From positions 1 through 19,424 of the forward strand of contig WFMU01000050.1 of assembly GCA_015488935.1 (NCBI GenBank): 19,424 nucleotides of DNA. Direction: 5' to 3'. Both the position numbers and the translations under genes were made by a program. This DNA comes from Flavobacteriaceae bacterium. Its GTDB lineage: Bacteria; Bacteroidota; Bacteroidia; Flavobacteriales; Flavobacteriaceae. Positions 7,112 to 14,658 of this stretch are shown piece after piece; positions within the stretch are counted from its first letter, which is position 1, and the number at the start of each line of letters is the position of its first letter. The notes under the pieces were generated by a model, which had not been told where the DNA came from, made no database searches, and was given only the letters and a program-made list of their open reading frames with translations.

Positions 7112-8410
7112 TTATACGGCACTTTTTAGTTTATTATAATAAATAGAGATACTTAACATTACAACAAAAAATAATGCTAATAAACTGATTTCTGGGACAA
7201 TATCTATAAATTTTGCATCTCTTAAGATTACATCGTAAAATCCGTTTAATCCCCAATTCATAGGTGATATTTTTGCAATTATTTGCATCATTTTTGGCAT
7301 GATAAATACAGGAATCCATACACCACCGATGGCTGCTAATATTACTACTAAGGTTGCTCCAAATGGTGCAGATTGCTCTGGTGTACTTGCAAATGTACCT
7401 AATAAAACGCCTAATCCTATGGCTGCTAATCCTACAAATAGTGCTACAATAAATAGTAAATAATAACTTCCATTTATTTCTAATGCTGGTAAATTTAAGT
7501 ATGGAAATAAATAAAATCCGATAAGTAACATGAGTAAAAACTGTATCATACATACAGATAAATAAGTAATTATTTTACTTCCTAAAATAGTTGCGTACGA
7601 TACTGGATTGGTTTTTAAACGAACAAATGTACCTTGGTTTTTTTCTTTTACAATATTGATGGATAATGGAATGATTATAAAGAAAATGGCAAATAAAGAC
7701 CATGCTGGTACATTGTGTTGTACGGAATTTGGTTTTATTTCTGTATGCTTTTTTCTTGGATTTATCTCCGAAAATTTAATAAAACTAGTTTGCTCAAACA
7801 CATTTCCTTCTATTTCTAGTTCTTTTTGAAAAACTTGGTAAATGGATTGGCTTTCTATTTTTGCAACCATTTTATCTATGGCATCTTTTACGCCATTTTT
7901 AAAGGCTAGTTGCGTTGCTGGATCAAAATAGAGTTTTATTTCTTGGGTTTTTATTTTTGAAATTTCTTTTTTTATCGGTTCTTGAATAGTCTCTTTTTCT
8001 TCTGCATCTTCCATAAAATTTGCTAAAATTTTGGATACATTATTTTCTACTTTGGTATTCAAATTTACAGTCAAATTTTTTGGTATTATAATAGCTAGTT
8101 GGTATTTGCCTTTTAATACGAGTTGGTTTGCTTGTGTTTCGTTTATATTTTCTCCATTTATTTGTGATACTATTTCAAAGGCACTACTTTTTTTTAAGTT
8201 GGTTACAATAGATTTGGAGACTTCGCCATTATCATTATCTACAAATAGAATTGGTATTTTATTATCGTTTATTTGTTTAAAGGAACTATCTTGAATTAGT
8301 GTTACTGTTACTACTAATACCAATGGCATAATAAATAGAATAGCCAAACCTCCTAAATCTCTTTTTAAGAGTAAAATTTCTTTGTATGTTGCTTGCCAAA
8401 GTTTATACAC
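7112..8410 (-). CDS. ABC-2 type transporter permease
   Basis: The 432-residue protein has the YhgE/ABC-2 layout: one N-terminal membrane segment (about 21-40), a large extracytoplasmic region (about 41-235), and a C-terminal bundle of roughly five segments (about 238-255, 275-303, 316-340, 350-372, 405-425). The KEKNQGTFVRLKTNPVS loop (255-271) is the typical cytoplasmic coupling stretch of ABC-2 exporters. It starts with GTG at 8410, overlapping the ATPase end by 8 bases, so the two are translationally coupled and form one exporter. The family exports lipids, polysaccharides or drugs. A role in moving flexirubin or its precursor across the inner membrane fits the operon but is inferred. Confidence 0.92.
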   Translation of the reverse strand: MYKLWQATYKEILLLKRDLGGLAILFIMPLVLVVTVTLIQDSSFKQINDNKIPILFVDNDNGEVSKSIVTNLKKSSAFEIVSQINGENINETQANQLVLKGKYQLAIIIPKNLTVNLNTKVENNVSKILANFMEDAEEKETIQEPIKKEISKIKTQEIKLYFDPATQLAFKNGVKDAIDKMVAKIESQSIYQVFQKELEIEGNVFEQTSFIKFSEINPRKKHTEIKPNSVQHNVPAWSLFAIFFIIIPLSINIVKEKNQGTFVRLKTNPVSYATILGSKIITYLSVCMIQFLLMLLIGFYLFPYLNLPALEINGSYYLLFIVALFVGLAAIGLGVLLGTFASTPEQSAPFGATLVVILAAIGGVWIPVFIMPKMMQIIAKISPMNWGLNGFYDVILRDAKFIDIVPEISLLALFFVVMLSISIYYNKLKSAV

Positions 8411-9158
8411 GATCTCTTAAATTTTTTCCTGTTAAACTTAAATATACATCTTCTAGTCTAATGGCATTTTTTGTGTTTTGTATGAGTATTGTTGGAGCAC
8501 CTTCAATTAAAATTTCACCACTATCTATAATGGCAATTCTGGTACAGAATAATTGAGCTTCTGTCATGTGATGTGATGTATAAATGATGGTTGTCCCTTT
8601 TTTATTCAAATTTTTTAAATGTTGCATTATGGCATTTTTGGACTGTACATCTACGCCAACGGTTGGTTCGTCTAAAAATAGTATTTTTGGTTCGTGTAGT
8701 ATTCCTGCGATTAGGTTTATTCTACGTTTCATTCCACCAGAAAATGTTTTTACTTTTTTATCTTTAAATTGATGTAGTCCTAAATCTTTTAATGCTTGGT
8801 TTATTTTATTTTTTAGATTGCTCTTTTTTAGACCGTACATTGCACCAAAATACATGAGATTTTCGTAGGCTGTTAGGGTTGGATACAAGGCATATTCTTG
8901 TGGTACTACACCTATAATTTTTTGTATTTCTCGTTTGTTTTTTTGAAAGTTTAACTCGTTTATTTCAATAGTGCCAGAACTTGGTTTTAACAAACCGCAC
9001 AACATAGAAATTAAGGTTGTTTTTCCAGCACCATTTGGACCGAGTAGTCCAAAAATTTCTGCTTTTTGAATGGTAAAATCTAATGGTTTTACAGCATAAA
9101 CATCTACATCTTTATATCTTTTTGATAATTGTTTTATATGAATAACATCTGTAGGCAT
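8403..9158 (-). CDS. ABC transporter ATP-binding protein
   Basis: The 251-residue nucleotide-binding domain is complete: Walker A GPNGAGKT (40-47), Q-loop Gln87 (VVPQEY), signature FSGGMKRR (139-146), Walker B ILFLDE (159-164) and H-loop His196 (YTSHHMTEA). The SGGMKRR form is usual for the CcmA/DrrA/NatA class that drives ABC-2 permeases. Its ATG overlaps the stop codon of the preceding BtrH-like gene (TAATG, one shared base), and its end overlaps the permease start. It supplies ATP hydrolysis for the exporter formed with the permease. The tight coupling to the BtrH-like gene suggests that the three products act together. Confidence 0.95.
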   Translation of the reverse strand: MPTDVIHIKQLSKRYKDVDVYAVKPLDFTIQKAEIFGLLGPNGAGKTTLISMLCGLLKPSSGTIEINELNFQKNKREIQKIIGVVPQEYALYPTLTAYENLMYFGAMYGLKKSNLKNKINQALKDLGLHQFKDKKVKTFSGGMKRRINLIAGILHEPKILFLDEPTVGVDVQSKNAIMQHLKNLNKKGTTIIYTSHHMTEAQLFCTRIAIIDSGEILIEGAPTILIQNTKNAIRLEDVYLSLTGKNLRDRV

Positions 9159-10156
9159 TAAGCAATTGCTTTTTTAAGTCGTTTAAAAAAGTCTTCTTCT
9201 TTATCTGCTAGAATACGTAATTTATTTGCTACTTTTTTGTAGCCATCGGATTCGGAACTTCTATTTTTGTATAAACGAGATGCATCTATGGCAAAATCTC
9301 GCCACAAATCTCCAATTGCTGTTATTTCTTTAGAAAAATCTTTTAGTATTGGTTTGTTTATTACTGTGGCTGCTTCTTGCAAAAATGCACCGTAAATAAA
9401 TCGAAATCCACCGCCTCCTGTTCCTATTTCTTCTTGCATACGTACAATTTGCCCAAGGTAGTGATTGGTTTTTTTAACACCTATTTTTTTAGGCCATTTT
9501 TTAATTGCTTTTGCTACGGTTCGCATTCCTTTTACACCTACAATTGGTACTGGTGCAAGCATATCTCTACAAGTTGCTTTAATGGCTTTGCGAATGGCTT
9601 TTTCTAATGGTAATTTTTCTGGAAAATGTACTGGATAATACATGTGCCCTTTTGGTGCTGCTGCACCTTTTGCAAAACGTACTATTTCTAATTCTTTGCT
9701 TGTAAGTTCAGTAACACGTTCCATTATTGGGTCACTAATTAAGTAGGTATCTTCTTTTTTTCCATACACTACTAGGTTATGTGCATTAAAATGAAATCGA
9801 TATTCATCTGGAAAATATACCAAATTAAATACACCTACTTGTAATCCAACTGGTGTGTTTTTACGAAGCATATCATCTAATGCTTTTTTTGCTTTTTTTG
9901 GGTCTCTAAATTTTTCACGTTTAATTTTAATTCCTAGTCTTTTACAGAGGCGTTTAAATATAAAACCTGGTATTGGTCTATAACTTACTGCTGGTGCTAA
10001 ATTTACTTTTATAAATGGCAAGTAAACGTAAAATAATCCAGAGCCAATTCCAAAAGCCATTGGTTCACTCATTGGATGTCCATGGTGTGTAAGCAAATTG
10101 GATATTACGCCGTTTTCGCAATGTGCGGATTGCCGATGATTAAATTCTATTTCCAT
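9158..10156 (-). CDS. BtrH N-terminal domain-like papain-fold protein (possible acyltransferase)
   Basis: The 332-residue protein has an N-terminal domain like that of BtrH, the butirosin enzyme that moves an acyl group from an ACP to an amine, followed by a helical C-terminal half (about 175-332). A possible papain-like triad is visible: Cys13 in SAHCENG, His126 in FNAHNLVVYG and Asp142 in LISDP. The arrangement also resembles C39-type peptidase folds. BtrH-like proteins use an acyl-ACP thioester donor, so a role in transferring the polyene chain from its ACP to the resorcinol hydroxyl is attractive but not shown. It abuts the unknown 133-residue gene upstream with no gap and overlaps the ABC ATPase downstream by one base. 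The LpxL-like acyltransferase at 13524-14402 is the rival for ester formation. Confidence 0.8.
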   Translation of the reverse strand: MEIEFNHRQSAHCENGVISNLLTHHGHPMSEPMAFGIGSGLFYVYLPFIKVNLAPAVSYRPIPGFIFKRLCKRLGIKIKREKFRDPKKAKKALDDMLRKNTPVGLQVGVFNLVYFPDEYRFHFNAHNLVVYGKKEDTYLISDPIMERVTELTSKELEIVRFAKGAAAPKGHMYYPVHFPEKLPLEKAIRKAIKATCRDMLAPVPIVGVKGMRTVAKAIKKWPKKIGVKKTNHYLGQIVRMQEEIGTGGGGFRFIYGAFLQEAATVINKPILKDFSKEITAIGDLWRDFAIDASRLYKNRSSESDGYKKVANKLRILADKEEDFFKRLKKAIA

Positions 10157-10558
10157 TTATAGTGTAATGTCTTTTAGTTGTGCAATACTTATATTAAAAG
10201 TATCGGCATATTTTTGCAGTGTTTTTTCAGGTAATTTATTAAATACTGCAGGTTTAAAATGTCTTTTTAAAGTCCATTTCCATTTATTCATGTAATCTGC
10301 TAAAACGGTTAAATCCATTCTGTTTAATTCCATATAATATGGTATTGGACTTATTTCTCCATCTAAACATTGTTTTTTAAATGCATTTACGCGCTCTTCA
10401 ATGAGTTCTAAGGATTTGTTTAGAGCCAATGTTTTTACGTCCCAACCTTCACTTAGTTTGGTGGTATATTTTCCGTCTTTATCTACAGCATAGCAGAGTT
10501 CTTTCATGTTTGCATTTGCAAGTCCGCCTACATCTTGTGGTACATCTTTTAAATCCAT
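10157..10558 (-). CDS. Conserved-looking small protein of unknown function
   Basis: I do not recognise this 133-residue protein. It is soluble, with no signal peptide or membrane segment, mostly helical in character, and rich in Lys, Leu and Asp. It has two cysteines (22 and 64), a tryptophan-rich patch NKWKWTLKRHF (91-101) and a C-terminal amphipathic helix-turn-helix-like tail (LQKYADTFNISIAQLKDI, 114-131) that is too short to call a DNA-binding domain. It lies 2 bases after a dehydratase gene and directly abuts the BtrH-like gene. That position makes it a likely partner of the BtrH-like protein or the dehydratases. Codon use matches the neighbours, so it is a real gene. Confidence 0.75.
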   Translation of the reverse strand: MDLKDVPQDVGGLANANMKELCYAVDKDGKYTTKLSEGWDVKTLALNKSLELIEERVNAFKKQCLDGEISPIPYYMELNRMDLTVLADYMNKWKWTLKRHFKPAVFNKLPEKTLQKYADTFNISIAQLKDITL

Positions 10559-10560
10559 AA

Positions 10561-11019
10561 TTAATTCTTTTTTATAAATAGATTTAGTTCACAATCCAGT
10601 ATTAGTTCTTCATTGCATCTTATTTTTCCAGTCATGGTACATATCGAAAATCCTTCGCCATCAAAGCGTGATTTTAGATTTCCTTCGGAGAACAGTACAT
10701 CTGTAACTTTAGGTAGTTTATAGATATTTATATATTTAATTGCACTAATAAATCCGATAACATCTGAATTATTTTCTCCATCTGCATCTGCATCTGTAAA
10801 ATAAGAACTTCCTACAATAATGGAACAGGTTTGTGCTATATTTTCTATTAAGCCTGTTTCTAAAAAGTGGTTATTTTCTACAAATATATTGGTTTCTTTT
10901 ATTAAAAACTTGGTTTTTATTATGGTATCTGTAAGCAATAAATGTTTATCTACCATTAGCATAGATTTTCTATGTGGTAAAAATTTTCTTAAATCAACAT
11001 TTGCCTTTTGCGAGTGCAT
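10561..11019 (-). CDS. FabZ-like hotdog 3-hydroxyacyl-ACP dehydratase, catalytic His present
   Basis: The 152-residue hotdog protein is related to FabZ: FLPHRKSMLMVD (13-24) matches the LPHR-PFLLVD motif, and NNHFLETGLIENIAQ (49-63) matches the active-site helix. His51 lines up with the FabZ catalytic histidine (GHF) and Glu59 with its catalytic glutamate (LEAMAQ). About six residues of the usual loop between them are missing (8 positions apart here against 14 in E. coli FabZ). It probably dehydrates 3-hydroxyacyl-ACP to build the conjugated double bonds. It begins one base after a second, divergent dehydratase gene. Aryl polyene systems have two such proteins (ApeI and ApeP), which I recall as forming a heterodimer. 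Confidence 0.85.
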   Translation of the reverse strand: MHSQKANVDLRKFLPHRKSMLMVDKHLLLTDTIIKTKFLIKETNIFVENNHFLETGLIENIAQTCSIIVGSSYFTDADADGENNSDVIGFISAIKYINIYKLPKVTDVLFSEGNLKSRFDGEGFSICTMTGKIRCNEELILDCELNLFIKKN

Positions 11020-11020
11020 A

Positions 11021-11440
11021 TTATTTTGCTAATACGGTTTTCATTTGCCCTTTGGCAATAAGTTCATCTTTAATTTTAACTTCTATTTCTACCAGTGTTA
11101 TTCCCATAAATTCTTGAATTATAGCAATGGATGTTTCTAATACTTCTCCTATTTTTGGAAATCTGCTTATTTCAATATTTTTTATAGAGCCAATGTATCC
11201 TGTTGGTGCTTGTTTATTCATTAAAAAAAATTGATATCCTGTATGTAATGCTACAGATTGTGCCATGTGTTCTATAATTCCAGATTCTACAAAGTAATTA
11301 TTTTGTACAAATAAATTTTCTGCAACTATGGTAAATCTAGATTTTAGACTTTCTTCTGTATAATTTAGTAACTCATCTACCATTACAAATGGTTGTTTTT
11401 GAGGTATTAAATTTTTTACATGTTCTTTATTGGCAATCAT
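11021..11440 (-). CDS. FabZ-like hotdog dehydratase homologue, catalytic His replaced by Tyr
   Basis: The 139-residue hotdog protein is clearly paired with the next gene. LIPQKQPFVMVDEL (11-24) corresponds to the LPHR-PFLLVD motif, with the histidine changed to Gln. NNYFVESGIIEHMAQ (47-61) corresponds to the active-site helix. The catalytic histidine is Tyr49, while the glutamate is kept (Glu57). On its own it should dehydrate poorly or not at all. As one half of a heterodimer it could supply the glutamate or shape the tunnel for long conjugated chains. It lies 9 bases after darB and one base before its partner. Assignment to the dehydratase family is firm; activity is uncertain. Confidence 0.83.
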   Translation of the reverse strand: MIANKEHVKNLIPQKQPFVMVDELLNYTEESLKSRFTIVAENLFVQNNYFVESGIIEHMAQSVALHTGYQFFLMNKQAPTGYIGSIKNIEISRFPKIGEVLETSIAIIQEFMGITLVEIEVKIKDELIAKGQMKTVLAK

Positions 11441-11449
11441 ATTATTCTT

Positions 11450-12583
11450 TTAGCAAACGGTTAAAAATGCGTAGGTATAAGAAAAACGTGCACTTTCTGG
11501 TACGGATAATAAAATGGTATCTCCTTTTTTTAGTTTTCCTGAGTGTACAAGTTCTTCTAACATAATGTATATAGAACCTGCTCCAATATTACCTACTTTA
11601 TCTAAGTTGATAAACCAGTTTTCCCATGGTATTTCTACGCCTTGTTCTTTCATTTCTTTATATAGTCCTTCTTTAAAATAATAGGAGGATATATGTGGCA
11701 AGTAATAGTTTACATCTTCTGGTTTTACGTTGTTTTTAACCATGGCATTTTTTAGGCTTTCTACACCTTTTACCAAGATGTTTTTTCCTAGTAGTCTTGT
11801 ATCTTGTTTCATGGCAAAAAGAGATTTTTCTCCCCAAACGCTAGAAGGGTATTCGCTCCATGGTTTTAAAAAACCATCTTCTAACTTGTCGCCACCTGCA
11901 TACATACATGCGTCTATTTCAAATGCATAGGAATAACCTTCCATCCATTCTATTCTTAGCGGTGTATTGCCGTTTGGTTTATCTTCTAGTAATATAGCTC
12001 CTGCACCATCGGATAACATCCATCGTAAGAATTCTTTTTGAAATGCTAGTATTGGTCTTTCTTCTAAATCTTTTAAATGTTCTATTTCTGTTTCAAAGAT
12101 ATCGGATTTCATCCAACTTGAGGTTCTTTCGGATCCTGTACAAACTGCATTTTTTGTTTGGTCAGATTTTACAGACATGTAGCCATATTTAAGTGCATTC
12201 ATTCCTGAACAACATGCTCCTGAGGGTGAATTTATTTCCATATTACCATTTTTTAAAAATCCATGTACCATTGCGGCATGTGATGGTAATATTTGGTCTG
12301 GACTAGATGTTCCACAAGATAGAAGTTCTATATCTGATGTTTTAAAATTGGTATCGCAAAGTGCTTCTACGGCTTCTTTTGTTAATTGTGCATTATTGTG
12401 TGTTACTTTTCCTGCATCATCAATGGCATAATATCTTGTTTTTATTTGGTTATTGCGTAGAACAATTCTTCTGGCTTTTGAAGGCTTGTCATTAATTATT
12501 CCTAGCCTTGATTCCATTTCATCGTTACTTACAGGCTTATTAGGCAAGAATTTAGCAATCTTTGTAATGTAAACTTCCTTCAT
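11450..12583 (-). CDS. darB: DarB-like 3-oxoacyl-ACP synthase III (dialkylresorcinol ketosynthase)
   Basis: The 377-residue protein is a FabH-type ketosynthase with the complete triad: Cys125 in SGACCSGMNA, His297 in LPHISSYY and Asn332 in VGNIGAGS. The long insertion around residues 150-260 is larger than in housekeeping FabH. DarB condenses two fatty-acid-derived thioesters into a cyclohexanedione, the precursor of 2,5-dialkylresorcinols. The gene follows the flavodoxin-like darA by 9 bases, the arrangement seen in known dialkylresorcinol and flexirubin loci. This pairing is the main reason for choosing DarB over a generic FabH. It supplies the non-polyene half of flexirubin. Confidence 0.9.
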   Translation of the reverse strand: MKEVYITKIAKFLPNKPVSNDEMESRLGIINDKPSKARRIVLRNNQIKTRYYAIDDAGKVTHNNAQLTKEAVEALCDTNFKTSDIELLSCGTSSPDQILPSHAAMVHGFLKNGNMEINSPSGACCSGMNALKYGYMSVKSDQTKNAVCTGSERTSSWMKSDIFETEIEHLKDLEERPILAFQKEFLRWMLSDGAGAILLEDKPNGNTPLRIEWMEGYSYAFEIDACMYAGGDKLEDGFLKPWSEYPSSVWGEKSLFAMKQDTRLLGKNILVKGVESLKNAMVKNNVKPEDVNYYLPHISSYYFKEGLYKEMKEQGVEIPWENWFINLDKVGNIGAGSIYIMLEELVHSGKLKKGDTILLSVPESARFSYTYAFLTVC

Positions 12584-12592
12584 TTGTATTAA

Positions 12593-13516
12593 TCATTTTA
12601 TTTTTACGGACGAATAGTATTTTTTATCTTTTTTAATTTTAAAAAATGTAATTGGATAAGTCAGCAAATATAAGATAAAAACTACAGGTGCAATAATCCA
12701 AATGGCAAATAGTAGATAAAAATTAAACATTTTTACCCAAAAAATACGTTTTTGGTCATTTTTAGCTCCTTTTTTACGAATTAGGTTTGCCCATTTTCTA
12801 AAAAGTATGTTTGCTCGTTTATCTACTGTCAATAAAAATGGTTTAATTTTTACTGCATTTTTTTGTAGTAAATCGTTTTGTAAGTTTTTGTAATTATTTG
12901 TTGTTAGTGCTTTTAAAATTGGTTGTCCAAATCTTTTAGAATCTGTAATGTCTTTTTCGGATACTCCTGGTTTTGGAAAAATGCCTAAATATCGTTTTTT
13001 TAATCCCGAAAACATCCATTGTGCAATGGTAATAACACTTATGTGATTTATATTACGGTCCACCAATACAATATTACCTACTAATTTTGCTTTGGTATTT
13101 TTCAATAATTTTTTCATTTTTTCTTGTGCCATTATCCACATATTTCTACATCCAATAACGGTAATTACTGGCGTATCTGCGAATGTTTTTTTTGCAATGT
13201 CACTTTTTAAAAATGAATTTATTGGTATGGATGGTGTTAAATACCACACTTGATATGCTAAAATAATTAAATCGTATTTTTTTTGTAGTATTGGGTTATT
13301 TGTATCTTCGAGTTCTGAAGGAATTTGTAAAAAAGATTCGGGAAATGCACCATAAAATTCTTTTTTATTCCATGGAAATGGAAAATTGTTTTTTAGTTTT
13401 ATATTGTAGTAGTTAACTGTAACTTCTTTTGCTTTTTCTAATTCTTGAGTAACATTTTTGGCAATTTCTAGTAACTGTCCAGATTGTGTGTAATAAATTA
13501 CGAGTACATTTTTCAT
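12593..13516 (-). CDS. darA: DarA-like flavodoxin-fold dialkylresorcinol aromatase, C-terminally membrane-anchored
   Basis: The 307-residue protein opens with a flavodoxin phosphate-binding loop, VIYYTQSGQLLEIA (6-19), followed by an alternating alpha/beta domain to about residue 190. A strongly hydrophobic stretch (about 266-292) forms one membrane segment close to the C-terminus, and the tail is lysine-rich. DarA oxidises the cyclohexanedione made by DarB to the aromatic resorcinol and is thought to use a flavin. Placement directly before darB supports the name; databases commonly call such proteins a dialkylresorcinol condensing enzyme. The anchor implies that aromatisation happens at the inner membrane, where the lipophilic product would partition. 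It follows the LpxL-like acyltransferase by 7 bases. Confidence 0.87.
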   Translation of the reverse strand: MKNVLVIYYTQSGQLLEIAKNVTQELEKAKEVTVNYYNIKLKNNFPFPWNKKEFYGAFPESFLQIPSELEDTNNPILQKKYDLIILAYQVWYLTPSIPINSFLKSDIAKKTFADTPVITVIGCRNMWIMAQEKMKKLLKNTKAKLVGNIVLVDRNINHISVITIAQWMFSGLKKRYLGIFPKPGVSEKDITDSKRFGQPILKALTTNNYKNLQNDLLQKNAVKIKPFLLTVDKRANILFRKWANLIRKKGAKNDQKRIFWVKMFNFYLLFAIWIIAPVVFILYLLTYPITFFKIKKDKKYYSSVKIK

Positions 13517-13523
13517 GGTTTAA

Positions 13524-14402
13524 TTATTTCATATCGTTCCAAAAATCGAAGAAATTAAACCATTGTGTTGGATATTTACTTAAAATCCATTCTATATTTT
13601 TGGTATAATTTTCTAATAAATCTTGTGCGTTTCTATTTTTAAATGTTGCTTTTCGAGTATAAGAATGGTAGTGTTTTGCTGTTTCTTTCATCACATATAC
13701 GTATGCTACAGGTACTTTTAAACGCGACCCTAATAAAAATGGCCCTGCAGGGAATTCTGCTTCTTTACCTAATAAAACTGCTTTTAATGTTTTTGTTCCT
13801 TCAAAGAAGCGGTCGCCTGTAAATACAATCAATTCGTTATTATCTAGTGCTCTATGTATTTCAAAAATATGCGACATATCTTGTTTTACAATAATAAATT
13901 TTAGGCTTGATTTAGAAGCTACTTTATCTAAAAATTCTTTAATTGCTCTATGCTCTTGGTCTGTAGTTACTAAATTAAATTGAGAATCTACATCAATTTC
14001 GTTTAAAAAGTGTTCTGCAATTTCAAAATTTCCAACATGTGCAGAGATTAAAATTCCTCCTTTTTTATCTTTTAGCATATCTTTAAGAATATACTCACCA
14101 TCAAATTCGTAGGTAAATTTACTTTTTAATCCAGATGGTATAGCTACTTTATCTATAATAGTTTGACCAAATACAAAGTTGGTTTTATACACATTAAAAA
14201 TACTTTTTAGTTTAGAATATTTTAGTCTTTTACGATAGTAATAGTAACTAGATTTTGTTCCTTTTACCGAAAAAAGTAAGAAATAAAATGCTACAAAATA
14301 GAGAAAAAAGTACGCTGTTCTAACGCCAAATTTTTGCAAAATAAATACAAACAATTTGTAGCCAAAGACTGTTCCTCTTGACTTACCTTCCCATTTTGTC
14401 AT
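13524..14402 (-). CDS. LpxL/HtrB-like lysophospholipid acyltransferase family protein
   Basis: The 292-residue protein has an N-terminal membrane segment (about 29-46) and the acyltransferase motif H-x4-[DE] at His122-Glu127 (SAHVGNFEIA). TGDRFFEGTK and a FPAGPFLLGSRLKVPV segment correspond to the later blocks of the lipid A acyltransferase family. These enzymes transfer an acyl chain from an acyl-ACP to a hydroxyl at the cytoplasmic face of the inner membrane. Placed between an ACP gene (12 bases upstream) and darA (7 bases downstream), it is a strong candidate for joining the polyene acyl-ACP to the resorcinol hydroxyl. Housekeeping lipid A acylation is less likely, given the operon setting. 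The role is inferred. Confidence 0.87.
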   Translation of the reverse strand: MTKWEGKSRGTVFGYKLFVFILQKFGVRTAYFFLYFVAFYFLLFSVKGTKSSYYYYRKRLKYSKLKSIFNVYKTNFVFGQTIIDKVAIPSGLKSKFTYEFDGEYILKDMLKDKKGGILISAHVGNFEIAEHFLNEIDVDSQFNLVTTDQEHRAIKEFLDKVASKSSLKFIIVKQDMSHIFEIHRALDNNELIVFTGDRFFEGTKTLKAVLLGKEAEFPAGPFLLGSRLKVPVAYVYVMKETAKHYHSYTRKATFKNRNAQDLLENYTKNIEWILSKYPTQWFNFFDFWNDMK

Positions 14403-14414
14403 GTAAAAACAGGT

Positions 14415-14657
14415 TTAATTAATTTTCTTTTCAATTAAGTCGTAAAAATTATTTAATGTGTCTATACCCATAAAATCTTCAGCTACTAATTTTACGCCAA
14501 ATTCCGATTCTACTGCTACAACTAAGTCAACAAAATCTAAACTATCAAGTTCTAAAGTTTCTTTTAAATTTGCTTCTGGAACTAATTCTTCCATTTCTGC
14601 TTCGAACTCTTCTACTAGAAAGTTATTTACTTTTGTTATAATTGTATTCTTTTCCAT
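14415..14657 (-). CDS. Acyl carrier protein (DarC-like by position)
   Basis: An 80-residue acidic carrier protein; the phosphopantetheine serine is Ser39 in LELDSLDFVDLV. Its DSLD motif and compact length are those of FabF-partnered ACPs. It begins one base after the ketosynthase gene and is followed closely by the acyltransferase, darA and darB. It may therefore carry the fatty precursors of the resorcinol, or the finished polyene for transfer. It differs clearly from the other ACP of the cluster at 3489-3746. The carrier assignment is firm; its exact cargo is not. Confidence 0.93.
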   Translation of the reverse strand: MEKNTIITKVNNFLVEEFEAEMEELVPEANLKETLELDSLDFVDLVVAVESEFGVKLVAEDFMGIDTLNNFYDLIEKKIN

Positions 14658-14658
14658 G

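Noticed and set aside
7134..7553. A 139-codon minus-strand open frame inside the ABC permease gene.
   Set aside because: Its translation is rich in Cys, Arg and Ile in the manner of an out-of-frame reading of AT-rich DNA, and the overlapping permease frame is clearly coding, with conserved topology.
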